Shown here: positions 9,389-18,023 of the stretch, piece by piece
Layout of the letters: every line of letters begins with the position of its first letter
Position numbering within the stretch: the first letter of the stretch is position 1
DNA from: Bacteroidales bacterium
GTDB lineage: Bacteria; Bacteroidota; Bacteroidia; Bacteroidales; GWF2-38-335
Direction: 5' to 3'
Assembly: GCA_016936815.1 (NCBI GenBank)
Contig: JAFGXD010000168.1
Location: forward strand, 1 to 37,901
Length of the DNA stretch: 37,901 nucleotides
Program-made: the position numbers and the translations under genes
The notes under the pieces: model-generated
What the model saw: only the letters and a program-made list of their open reading frames with translations
Told to the model about the DNA's origin: nothing
Database searches by the model: none

Positions 9389-9438
9389 GTTGCTTTAGCA
9401 TTTTTTTTTGTGGTTGCAATCAACTCAAATCTTTCCAC
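9389..9438 (-). ncRNA. SAM-II (SAM_alpha) type riboswitch aptamer upstream of metK
   Basis: Minus strand: GTGGAAAGATTTGAGTTGATTGCAACCACAAAAAAAAATGCTAAAGCAAC. P1 GTGG/CCAC; conserved GATTTRA....ATTGCAA loop; GCTAAA motif; pseudoknot GTTG/CAAC. Same topology and length as the known 52-nt metX SAM-II aptamer. Confidence 0.87.
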
Positions 9439-9449
9439 TAAATACGGTG

Positions 9450-9481
9450 TAAAAGTAAAAAGTATTTAGACTTGTTCCAAA
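9450..9481 (-). promoter_or_regulatory. Candidate Bacteroidetes-type promoter for metK leader (TTTG-N20-TACTTTTA)
   Basis: Minus strand TTTG (9478-9481), 20-nt spacer, TACTTTTA (9450-9457), one mismatch to TAnnTTTG. Places the TSS just upstream of the aptamer. Confidence 0.5.
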
Positions 9482-9603
9482 CAAATTGCAATTTAATTGA
9501 TGTATCTTTTATTTTCGTTTGTGGTTTTTTCTTTTGTTGTATAAAAAGAAGATATCTATGAAAACCTCTTAAGGATCAAATAATGAAAAGAAAAACTCTT
9601 CCT

Positions 9604-10647
9604 CTATTTAATCTCCTTCACAATAAAAATATACGTTGGAAAATGGTCTGAATAGCCACCTTTGTATGTGCTTCCTACGTAAGTTCTTAGTGGGTAGCCT
9701 TTGTACTGACCTTCGGCTTGCATCAGAAATTTCTTATTGAAAACAAAAGATTTATGAAAAATATATCCATTGTTCTCATCTTTTACCAAGCCGGGACTTA
9801 TTATTATTTGGTCGAAAAGATTCCATGCATCTCGGTATGCCAAAGAGCCAACTCCTTTTTTAAATAAACCTTCCATTGTATTGTAAAAAACACCTTCTTT
9901 TACTTCTTCTTTTTCGCTTACCGTTTTAAGATGCAGTTTTACACTTTCGTTGTTGGGATCGTCGTTTAAGTCGCCCATTATTATAATTTTAGCGTTTTTG
10001 TCTAAGTTTAATATAGAATCGCATATAGACTTGGTTAAATCGGCAGCAGCATTACGCAATGGCCTGCTTCTTTTTTCACCACCTCTCCTCGATGGCCAAT
10101 GGTTAACAATTACATGAATCATTTCTCCATCGAATTCTCCCGAAACCAAAAGCTGGTCTCTGGTATAGAAATCATCCATTCCCTCTATTTTAAGAGTGTA
10201 ACTGGCCGAATTTTTTAATTTAAAATACTTTGGCTGAAAAATTAATCCTACATCAACGCCTCGTTTGTCGGGAGAATCGTAATGAACTATTTCATATTTT
10301 CTGCCTTTTAACTTTTCCTGCTTAACCAAATCTTCAACAACAGTGCGGTTTTCTATTTCCGAAATTCCCAAAATCGCAACGCCGTCAGGAGTTAAATCTG
10401 TTCCAATCTGAGAAATAACATTAGCCATATTATCGAGTTTCTCGTAGTATTTGGCAGAATTCCACTTTTTGTCTCCCAAAGGGGTAAACTCTGTGTCTCT
10501 TACATCTTCGGTGTCCAATGTATCAAACAAATTTTCGAGATTGTAAAAACCAATACAACCTATTCTGAAATTTTTTTCGTTTTGTGCTGTTGAATTTAAA
10601 CTAATAGTAAAAATTAACGCAATGGTAATAATGATAGTCCTCTTCAT
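9604..10647 (-). CDS. Secreted endonuclease/exonuclease/phosphatase (EEP) family protein
   Basis: Signal peptide; ISEIENR, VNHWPSRRGGEKRSRPLRNAAA, IIMGDLNDDPNN, GYSDHFPTYI motifs. Confidence 0.9.
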   Translation of the reverse strand: MKRTIIITIALIFTISLNSTAQNEKNFRIGCIGFYNLENLFDTLDTEDVRDTEFTPLGDKKWNSAKYYEKLDNMANVISQIGTDLTPDGVAILGISEIENRTVVEDLVKQEKLKGRKYEIVHYDSPDKRGVDVGLIFQPKYFKLKNSASYTLKIEGMDDFYTRDQLLVSGEFDGEMIHVIVNHWPSRRGGEKRSRPLRNAAADLTKSICDSILNLDKNAKIIIMGDLNDDPNNESVKLHLKTVSEKEEVKEGVFYNTMEGLFKKGVGSLAYRDAWNLFDQIIISPGLVKDENNGYIFHKSFVFNKKFLMQAEGQYKGYPLRTYVGSTYKGGYSDHFPTYIFIVKEIK

Positions 10648-10672
10648 TTTGTAATTGTTATTTTTCAGTTTA

Positions 10673-10705
10673 CAAATCTACGTATTATTACTAGCATGTA
10701 CCCAA
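10673..10705 (-). promoter_or_regulatory. Candidate promoter for EEP gene (TTG-N22-TAGATTTG)
   Basis: Minus strand TAGATTTG at 10673-10680 with TTG at 10703-10705; spacer slightly long. Confidence 0.4.
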
Positions 10706-10778
10706 TTGTGTTGGACATTTTTTGTTAATTATTTATTAATTTTTTTTCCTGTTCAACATTTTGCTTATTATTTTGGCG

Positions 10779-10786
10779 TATCTTTG
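10779..10786 (+). promoter_or_regulatory. Candidate -7 element (TATCTTTG) for TonB receptor operon
   Basis: TATCTTTG matches TAnnTTTG 23 nt before the ATG at 10809; no convincing -33 element. Confidence 0.4.
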
Positions 10787-10808
10787 CCGTCTTAAGAAAA
10801 CCCATATA

Positions 10809-13352
10809 ATGAAACGAAAATTTTTACCTTTAATTCTATCCGTACTGCTACTTACGCCTTTTACAATATTTGCGCAGGTTCAACCGGATTCAACTCAGGC
10901 CGTTCAAGTGGCAATTCCAACAATTACTATTTCAGATTCCGAATTGGAAAACGAGAACGAATCACACGATTTGTCGGGATTATTGCAATCATCAAGCGAT
11001 GTGTTCGTATCAACGGCTAATTTCACTTTTTCTCCTTCCCGTTTTAGAATTCGGGGATACGATTCAGAAAATCACTCGGTGCATATTAATGGTCTTCCTG
11101 TTAACGATGTGGAAACCGGACGTGCATACTGGTCTTCCTGGGGAGGTTTAAACGATGCTGTTAGAAACAAAGAAGTTAATGATGGTGTTTCTATGTCCGA
11201 TTTCTCTTTTGGTGGTGTTGGAGGTTCTACCAACATTATTGCCAGAGCATCCGAGTACAGAACAGGTACACGATTAACCTATTCAGTTTCCAACCGTTCT
11301 TACAGAAACAGAGTAATGCTAACTCATTCAACCGGAATGAATGATAAAGGCTGGGCTTTTACTTATTCAGGATCTAGACGTTGGTCTGAAGAAGGTTATG
11401 TTGCCGGAACTTTCTACGATGCATGGAGCTATTTCTTTTCAGCAGAGAAAAAAATTAACTCGGCTCACTCTTTAGGTTTTACTGTTTTTGGCGCTCCTAC
11501 AAAAAGAGGAAAACAAGGTGTTGTAACTCAGGAAGTTCTCGATTATGCCGGCACAAACTATTATAATCCTTATTGGGGTTACCAGAACGGTGAAAAACGT
11601 AACGCCGCTGTTTCAAACTTCCACCAACCAATGGCTTTGTTTACTCATTACTGGAAAATAAACGAAAAATCGAAACTTACTTCTTCAGCAGGTTATTCAT
11701 TCGGAAGAGGAGGTTCAACTGCACTTAATTGGGATAACACAGGCGATCCTCGTCCCGATTACTATCGCTACTTGCCTTCTTACTGGTCGGAACCAATGGA
11801 CGATGAAGATTTGGCTTATCAATCGTACTACACAAACTTATGGACAGGCGACGAAGCTCCTCAATTAAATTGGGACGCCATGTATAATGCCAATTATAAA
11901 AACCTTTATACTATTGAAAATGTTGATGGTACAGCTAATAATCTTACCGGATACCGATCAATTTACATGATTGAAGACAGAAGAAATGATGTAACAAAAA
12001 CTATGATTAGCTCCGTTTACAATTCGAACCCAAACGAAAAAATGGCTATTGTTGGAGGTGTTAATGCTGTTTTGTTTAAAGGACGTAATTTTAAAACTGT
12101 TAGCGACCTTCTGGGTGGAGATTTTTGGTTAGATATAGACAAATTTGCTGAAATGGACGCTAATAATCCTGCTGTTATGGATAATAATCTGGATGTTCCT
12201 AACCATGCTGTTTACGAAGATGATGTTTTTGGTTACGATTACACAACTAACGTAAACAAATACGAAGGTTTCGGACAAGTTTCATACAGCCTTAAAAAAT
12301 TCGATTTGTTTTTAGGTATAGATCTTTCTCAAACTCAATTTTGGTACACCGGAAATATGCAAAACGGAAAATTTCCCGATGATTCCTACGGAGATAGTGA
12401 AAAACAAAGCTTTTTTAACTATGGCTTGAAAACCGGAATTCTTTACAAAATAACAGGAAGAAACTTTATTTCAATAAACGGAGCTTACCTTAACCGGGCT
12501 CCATTCATTAGAAACGCATATATTTCCCCAAGAACAAGAGATCATATTGTATCAGGTCTCGAAAGTGAAACAATTATTTCAGGAGATGCTAATTACATTT
12601 ACAGAGGACCACTTGTAAAAGCAAGACTTACAGGTTTCTACACTGAGTTTAACGACAGAGTTTGGGCAAGAAGTTTTTACCACGACGAACTAGCCACTTT
12701 TGTAAACTATATGATGACAGATGTTGATGTTATTCACGGAGGAGGTGAATTAGGTGTTGAGGTGAAGGCTTCACAAACAATTACAATTCAGGCAGCGGCA
12801 TCTAAAGCCGATTATTACTACAATTCAAGACCTAAAGTAACCATAGCGAGAGATAACGACTCCGAAATTCTTGCTGAAAACAGAACAGTTTTCTTTAAGG
12901 GATACAAATTGGGTGGAATGCCTCACACTGCTATTTCCGGAGGCTTAAAATATAACTCGCCAAAATTCTGGTTTGCCGGTATTAACGCCAACCTTTTCAG
13001 CGATATTTATGTGGAACCAAACCCGGAAAGACGAACCCTTGAAGCTTTGGAAGGTATTTACCCCGACGACCCTCAGTGGGATTTAATTCTGGAACAAGAA
13101 AAACTTCCCGATTATTTTACATTAGACATTTATGGTTATAAATCGTGGAAAGTAAAAAAATACTTTATTGGCCTTTATGTTGCTGTTGGTAACATCCTTA
13201 ACAAAACCGACATTAGAACAGGCGGTTTCGAACAACTTCGTTTCTCTACATCTTACGCCAGATTGCATACCGAAGGAATAGATAAATTCCCTTCAAAATA
13301 TTTTTATATGTTCGGAAGAACTTATTTTGTAAACATCAACTTTAGTTTTTAA
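10809..13352 (+). CDS. TonB-dependent outer-membrane receptor (plug + beta-barrel, no CarboxypepD_reg domain, no SusD partner)
   Basis: Signal peptide; plug-like FRIRGYDSENHSVHINGLPVNDVETGRAYWSSWGGLNDAV; C-terminal aromatic Phe ending a beta strand (YFVNINFSF). ATG at 10809 preferred over 10761. Confidence 0.9.
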   Translation: MKRKFLPLILSVLLLTPFTIFAQVQPDSTQAVQVAIPTITISDSELENENESHDLSGLLQSSSDVFVSTANFTFSPSRFRIRGYDSENHSVHINGLPVNDVETGRAYWSSWGGLNDAVRNKEVNDGVSMSDFSFGGVGGSTNIIARASEYRTGTRLTYSVSNRSYRNRVMLTHSTGMNDKGWAFTYSGSRRWSEEGYVAGTFYDAWSYFFSAEKKINSAHSLGFTVFGAPTKRGKQGVVTQEVLDYAGTNYYNPYWGYQNGEKRNAAVSNFHQPMALFTHYWKINEKSKLTSSAGYSFGRGGSTALNWDNTGDPRPDYYRYLPSYWSEPMDDEDLAYQSYYTNLWTGDEAPQLNWDAMYNANYKNLYTIENVDGTANNLTGYRSIYMIEDRRNDVTKTMISSVYNSNPNEKMAIVGGVNAVLFKGRNFKTVSDLLGGDFWLDIDKFAEMDANNPAVMDNNLDVPNHAVYEDDVFGYDYTTNVNKYEGFGQVSYSLKKFDLFLGIDLSQTQFWYTGNMQNGKFPDDSYGDSEKQSFFNYGLKTGILYKITGRNFISINGAYLNRAPFIRNAYISPRTRDHIVSGLESETIISGDANYIYRGPLVKARLTGFYTEFNDRVWARSFYHDELATFVNYMMTDVDVIHGGGELGVEVKASQTITIQAAASKADYYYNSRPKVTIARDNDSEILAENRTVFFKGYKLGGMPHTAISGGLKYNSPKFWFAGINANLFSDIYVEPNPERRTLEALEGIYPDDPQWDLILEQEKLPDYFTLDIYGYKSWKVKKYFIGLYVAVGNILNKTDIRTGGFEQLRFSTSYARLHTEGIDKFPSKYFYMFGRTYFVNINFSF

Positions 13353-13377
13353 TATCATGAAATTTAATTATAATAAA

Positions 13378-14637
13378 ATGAATAAATCAGCCAAATTATT
13401 AGTTTTCCTTGCATTGGCAGGAATTATTTTCACAGGATGTGTGAAGCAGGAATTTGATCAGCCCGAAAAGCAAAATATTCCTGAGGGAACAAAAATTACT
13501 ATTGCAGAATTGCGACAAATGGCAATAGATAGTGTAACAAATGTTCCGGGCGCCACTAAGTATCGTTTCGAAGAAGATTATTCGTTATATGCAACAGTTA
13601 CAATGGACGAAGCTCGTTCGGCAAATCTTTACAAATCTGTTTACGTGCAGGATGGAACAGGTGCTATTAACCTTCAGCTTTTATATTCCGGTAGTCTTTA
13701 TGAAGGCGATTCTATTCGTATTCAACTTAAAGGACTTTCTTTGTTGCCATACAACGGCGCTTTGCAAATTGACTCCGTAGATATTGAAAAAAATATTGTG
13801 AAATTAGCTACCAAAAGAACAGTTGAACCTGTTTCTGTTAGTATTACGGATATTATGACCGGCGCTTACGAAGCTACTCTTGTTAAAATTGAAAACGTTC
13901 AGTTTGTTGAGGGTGAAATAGGTCAGACCTGGGCTGCTTTTGAAGTCAATACAAACAGAACAATAGAAGATTGCGATGGTCAAACTATTATTGTTAGAAC
14001 AAGCGGTTGGTCTAATTTTTATGGCGACACTCTTCCTTCCGGAAATGGCTCTATGGTTGCAGTAGCAAGTGTTTACGGTTCCGACCTTCAGGTTTACGTT
14101 CGTTCCTTGGAAGAAGTTAATATGACAGCCAATCGTTGCGGAGAATCTGCCGGCACTACCTATCTATCTAAAGATTTTGCCGATAACAATGTAACTTCCG
14201 GTGGATGGGTTACAAAAAATGTAACCGGTGCCGTTAACTGGTATATTTATGAAGCCGCAGGCGATCCTTGTGGTGCTATAAAGAACTATATTAGTGGAGC
14301 AAATCAGGCTTGCGAAACCTGGCTTATTTCTCCTGCAGTTGATTTAACTTCAGCAACAAATCCTTACTTTAAATTCAGAAACGCTTGTTCTTACAGCGGT
14401 GCGGAAATGGAGGTTTTTGTTTCTACTAATTACGATGGCACAAGTGCTCCATCTACAGCAACATGGACTCCTCTTTCTTATGTTTTATCGGCAGGATTTT
14501 TTGCATGGGCCGATTCAGGAAACATAGATTTTAATGCATACAAAACTTCAAACGTTCGTGTTGCTTTTAAATACACCGGCTCTAGTACCGACGGAAGAAC
14601 TTGGGAAGTAGATGATATTAAAATAAAAGGTGAATAA
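13378..14637 (+). CDS. DUF5689 (OB-fold-like) lipoprotein with C-terminal choice-of-anchor J domain
   Basis: Lipobox LALAGIIFTGC; ITIAELRQMA...YATVTMDEARSANLYKSVYVQDGTGAINLQLL OB-like DUF5689 region; C-terminal SKDFADNNVTSGGW...CETWLISPAVDL...VAFKYTGSSTDGRTWEVDDIKI. Confidence 0.88.
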   Translation: MNKSAKLLVFLALAGIIFTGCVKQEFDQPEKQNIPEGTKITIAELRQMAIDSVTNVPGATKYRFEEDYSLYATVTMDEARSANLYKSVYVQDGTGAINLQLLYSGSLYEGDSIRIQLKGLSLLPYNGALQIDSVDIEKNIVKLATKRTVEPVSVSITDIMTGAYEATLVKIENVQFVEGEIGQTWAAFEVNTNRTIEDCDGQTIIVRTSGWSNFYGDTLPSGNGSMVAVASVYGSDLQVYVRSLEEVNMTANRCGESAGTTYLSKDFADNNVTSGGWVTKNVTGAVNWYIYEAAGDPCGAIKNYISGANQACETWLISPAVDLTSATNPYFKFRNACSYSGAEMEVFVSTNYDGTSAPSTATWTPLSYVLSAGFFAWADSGNIDFNAYKTSNVRVAFKYTGSSTDGRTWEVDDIKIKGE

Positions 14638-14641
14638 ATTA

Positions 14642-14674
14642 AATACCTCTTGCCTTTGGTAGGGGGTATTTTTT
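14642..14674 (+). terminator. Rho-independent terminator-like hairpin after DUF5689 gene
   Basis: AATACCTCTTGCC-TTT-GGTAGGGGGTATT, followed by a T run. Confidence 0.75.
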
Positions 14675-14707
14675 ACAATAAATAATAACTAAAAAAAATA
14701 ATTGCTT

Positions 14708-16003
14708 ATGAAAAAATTCTACTCATTAATTATTCTGTTGACTTTTGCTTTTGCTGCAAATGCTCAATATCTTTCAAAAGATTTCGCCGATAGTGATATT
14801 AACTCAGGCGGATGGACTACTCAGAATGTTACCGGAGCTGTAAATTGGTACATTTATGTAGCTTCAGGAAATCCTTGTGCTGCAATTAAAAATTGGGACG
14901 GAACAGTTAACAATGCTTGCGAAACATGGTTAATTTCTCCTTCTGTAGATTTAACTGCCTCAACAGAACCCGTTCTAACATTTAGAAATGCTTGTTCTTA
15001 TGATGGAGCTGTTCTTCAGGCTTACGTTTCCACCGATTATTCCGGAACCGGATTACCTGCAACTGCAACATGGACTGAACTTACTTTCGACCTTTCTGCA
15101 GGATTTTTTGCTTGGGCAAATGCCAATATTGATTTATCTGCTTACAAAACCAATGGTGTTTACATTGCTTTTAAATACACCGGTTCAAGTACAGATGGAA
15201 AAACTTGGGAAGTTGATGATATTAAAATCGACGAACCTACTACTGTTGAATTAGTTTATGCAACCCTTCCTCATACAAAAGATTTTGCCGACAACAGCCT
15301 TACTTCTGGTGGCTGGACAAACCCAATTGTTACAGGAACAACCAACTGGTTTGTTGCTGAACTTGGTGGCGATTATTTTGCAAAAATTACAAACTATTCA
15401 GGTGGTGCAAATACTGCAGCAGAATCTTGGTTAGTTTCTCCGGGAATAAAAATCGTTGGTACACCAAGTGTAACAATGTCGTTCCGTAATGCTTACAAAT
15501 ACGAAGGCGATCCTTTAAAATTAATGGTTTCAAGTAATTATTCAGGAGAGGGAAATCCTAATACTGCTACTTGGACAGATATTTCTTCTGATGCAACTTG
15601 GTCACCAGGCGAATGGGCTTTTGTTGGCTCAGGAGATATTACTTTACCATCTTTTACTAACGACACAATTTATGTAGCTTTTAAATACACAGGTTCCGCT
15701 ACCGATGGAAGTACTTGGGAAATTGATGATATTCAACTTACCGGAAGCTCAAACATAGATGAAAATGTTGTGGAAAATTTTAAGGTTTTCCCAAATCCGG
15801 CAAACGAAACTATAAACCTTGAAGGAAAAACAGCTATTCAATCTGTTCAGATTATTAATATTGCGGGAGAAATTGTTTACGATTCATTCTGCAATTCAAA
15901 AACATGGAAAATAGATGTTAGCAATTACGAAGCCGGAGTTTATATGGTTAAACTTAACTTGCTTGAAGGTTCTTCAATTACAAAAAGAGTTTTTGTTGAA
16001 TAA
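14708..16003 (+). CDS. Secreted protein with two choice-of-anchor J domains and T9SS type-A sorting domain
   Basis: Signal peptide MKKFYSLIILLTFAFAANAQ; two SKDFAD/TKDFAD...AFKYTGSxTDGxTWE(V/I)DDI modules; C-terminal FKVFPNPANETINLEG...GVYMVKLNLLEGSSITKRVFVE. Confidence 0.9.
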   Translation: MKKFYSLIILLTFAFAANAQYLSKDFADSDINSGGWTTQNVTGAVNWYIYVASGNPCAAIKNWDGTVNNACETWLISPSVDLTASTEPVLTFRNACSYDGAVLQAYVSTDYSGTGLPATATWTELTFDLSAGFFAWANANIDLSAYKTNGVYIAFKYTGSSTDGKTWEVDDIKIDEPTTVELVYATLPHTKDFADNSLTSGGWTNPIVTGTTNWFVAELGGDYFAKITNYSGGANTAAESWLVSPGIKIVGTPSVTMSFRNAYKYEGDPLKLMVSSNYSGEGNPNTATWTDISSDATWSPGEWAFVGSGDITLPSFTNDTIYVAFKYTGSATDGSTWEIDDIQLTGSSNIDENVVENFKVFPNPANETINLEGKTAIQSVQIINIAGEIVYDSFCNSKTWKIDVSNYEAGVYMVKLNLLEGSSITKRVFVE

Positions 16004-16048
16004 ACTTACAGCGCTTTTTAGCGTATAAAATTTATAAAATTTGACCAG

Positions 16049-16079
16049 AGTCACCGGTAATAAATTTTTACCGGTGACT
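16049..16079 (+). terminator. Strong inverted repeat (12-bp perfect stem), possible terminator or mRNA-stabilising hairpin
   Basis: AGTCACCGGTAA-TAAATTT-TTACCGGTGACT; weak U-tract (TTGAGTCTT). Confidence 0.55.
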
Positions 16080-16129
16080 TTGAGTCTTATGGAATCTGCT
16101 GATTCACCGTTTTCTAAAAAAATTGACCT

Positions 16130-17983
16130 ATGAAGATTTTAACATTATTACTGGCACTTTTCTTGTTTTCGGGTATTTCTGCCCAAAGAACAGGTTTATA
16201 TAACGGAACCGAAAATCTTACGCAAGATGATTTAAAAGCAGTTTTGCATCAAATAGTAAGAAACCATGTTCCACATTCTTACGATATGGCTAAGGAAATT
16301 CTAAAAGAATCCGATGCCGACCCAACTACTCCCGGAAATGTAATTATGGTTTATACAGGTCGCTCTCAAGATGGCGACAGCTACGGAACTGCAGGAAACG
16401 ATTTGCAACGAGAACATGTTTGGGCAAAATCTCATGGCGACTTTGGCGAAGATCCTCCAACGGGCTCCGATGCCCATAATCTTAAACCTGCAGATGCTTC
16501 AGTTAATGCAAGCAGAAGTAATTTAGATTTCGATTGGGGTGGAACTCCACATTCAGAAGCTACAGACTGCTCCTACGATTCGGACTCATGGGAACCCAGA
16601 GATGAAGTAAAAGGCGATGTTGCAAGAATAATTTTCTATATGGCAACACGCTACGAAGGAACAAGCGGAGAGCTCGATTTGGAACCTGCAGACTATGTAA
16701 ATACTTATCCTTATTCTATTCATGGAAAGCTTTCAACACTTTTGGAATGGAATAACCTCGATCCTGTTGATGAATTCGAAATGAACAGAAACAACATGAT
16801 AGAAAAATGGCAGAAAAACAGAAATCCATTTATTGATAATCCGCATTTTGCCAATTTAATATGGAACGATGGAACATTGCCGGTAATTACTTTTTCAAAT
16901 TTTAATATTAGTCCGGCTTTTCCAATTTACACAGATAACCCAACAATTAGTGTAAATATTTCTTCGTCTGCCGGAGCAATTAGTTCAGCTATTCTTTATT
17001 GGGGAACTACTTTGGGAAACATTAATAACGCTGTGAATATGAGCGGAACAGGAACTTTTACGGCAAATATTCTCGCACAGGCACAAAACACCAGGGTTTT
17101 CTACAAAATTGTTGCAAGCGACGGAACAAATTCACAAACATCAATAATGTATTCTTATTTGGTTCCCGAATATTTTTCGGGCTCAGTTACCTCAATTAGA
17201 GCTATTCAGGGAGAAACAACATCATCACCATACGCAGATCAAAATGTTTCAACAACAGGTGTTGTTACAGGTGTATTTCCTACCGGATATTTTATTCAGG
17301 ATGGATACGGACCATGGTCGGGTTTGTACATTTACGATTCGTATAACACACCAATGTTGGGAGACAGTATTGTGGTAAGCGGATTGATAACAGAATATTT
17401 TGGAATGACTGAAATGAAAAATATCTCTGCTTCCTACCTTTGCGGCGAAAACATGAATTTGCCTCCCCTTACTGTAATTCAAGCAGGTGAAGCTGCCGAA
17501 CAGTACGAAAGCGTTTTGGTAGGCGTTGTTGGAGCTAACTGCACCGATGCAGATGCCGGATATGGAATGTGGACAATAAACGACGCTTCCGGCTCTGTAT
17601 TTGTTCATAACAACACAAGTTATTCGTACACACCAACAATTGGTCAGCAGTACACAGTTACAGGGCCACTAAACTACACTTTTGGAGAATTTAAAATTGA
17701 ATTAAGAACTTCCGCCGATGTTCAACTGGGTTTGGGAATTGAAGAATCTGCAAACAATGGTCTTATTGTATATCCTAATCCGGCTAACGATTTATTATTT
17801 TTAGACAGTAACGAAATAATTTTCATAAAAGTTGAAATCTTTGATATAAACGGAAAAAAACTTTCTTTAGATTTTAATAAGGAAACAAAAAGCATTAATA
17901 TTGAAAGTTTGAAACCGGGATTGTACAACATTAAACTGGAATCGGATAAAAGTATTTATTATTCTAAATTTGTAAAACAGTAA
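16130..17983 (+). CDS. Extracellular endonuclease I family nuclease with OB-fold-like region and T9SS type-A sorting domain
   Basis: LQREHVWAKSHGDFGEDPPTGSDAHNLKPADASVNASRSNLDF (Endonuclease I H-N-N-type motif); STTGVVTGVFPTGYFIQDGYGPWSGLYIYD OB-like region; C-terminal LIVYPNPANDLLFL...GLYNIKLESDKSIYYSKFVKQ. Confidence 0.93.
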   Translation: MKILTLLLALFLFSGISAQRTGLYNGTENLTQDDLKAVLHQIVRNHVPHSYDMAKEILKESDADPTTPGNVIMVYTGRSQDGDSYGTAGNDLQREHVWAKSHGDFGEDPPTGSDAHNLKPADASVNASRSNLDFDWGGTPHSEATDCSYDSDSWEPRDEVKGDVARIIFYMATRYEGTSGELDLEPADYVNTYPYSIHGKLSTLLEWNNLDPVDEFEMNRNNMIEKWQKNRNPFIDNPHFANLIWNDGTLPVITFSNFNISPAFPIYTDNPTISVNISSSAGAISSAILYWGTTLGNINNAVNMSGTGTFTANILAQAQNTRVFYKIVASDGTNSQTSIMYSYLVPEYFSGSVTSIRAIQGETTSSPYADQNVSTTGVVTGVFPTGYFIQDGYGPWSGLYIYDSYNTPMLGDSIVVSGLITEYFGMTEMKNISASYLCGENMNLPPLTVIQAGEAAEQYESVLVGVVGANCTDADAGYGMWTINDASGSVFVHNNTSYSYTPTIGQQYTVTGPLNYTFGEFKIELRTSADVQLGLGIEESANNGLIVYPNPANDLLFLDSNEIIFIKVEIFDINGKKLSLDFNKETKSINIESLKPGLYNIKLESDKSIYYSKFVKQ

Positions 17984-18023
17984 TAATTTGTCTTTGCGCA
18001 GACACTAACAAAAATTAAAAAAG

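Noticed and set aside
9438-9469. Inverted repeat CTAAATAC/GTATTTAG just upstream of the SAM aptamer as an RNA hairpin
   Set aside because: It overlaps the predicted -7 element and TSS region (TACTTTTA at 9450-9457), so one arm would probably not be transcribed.
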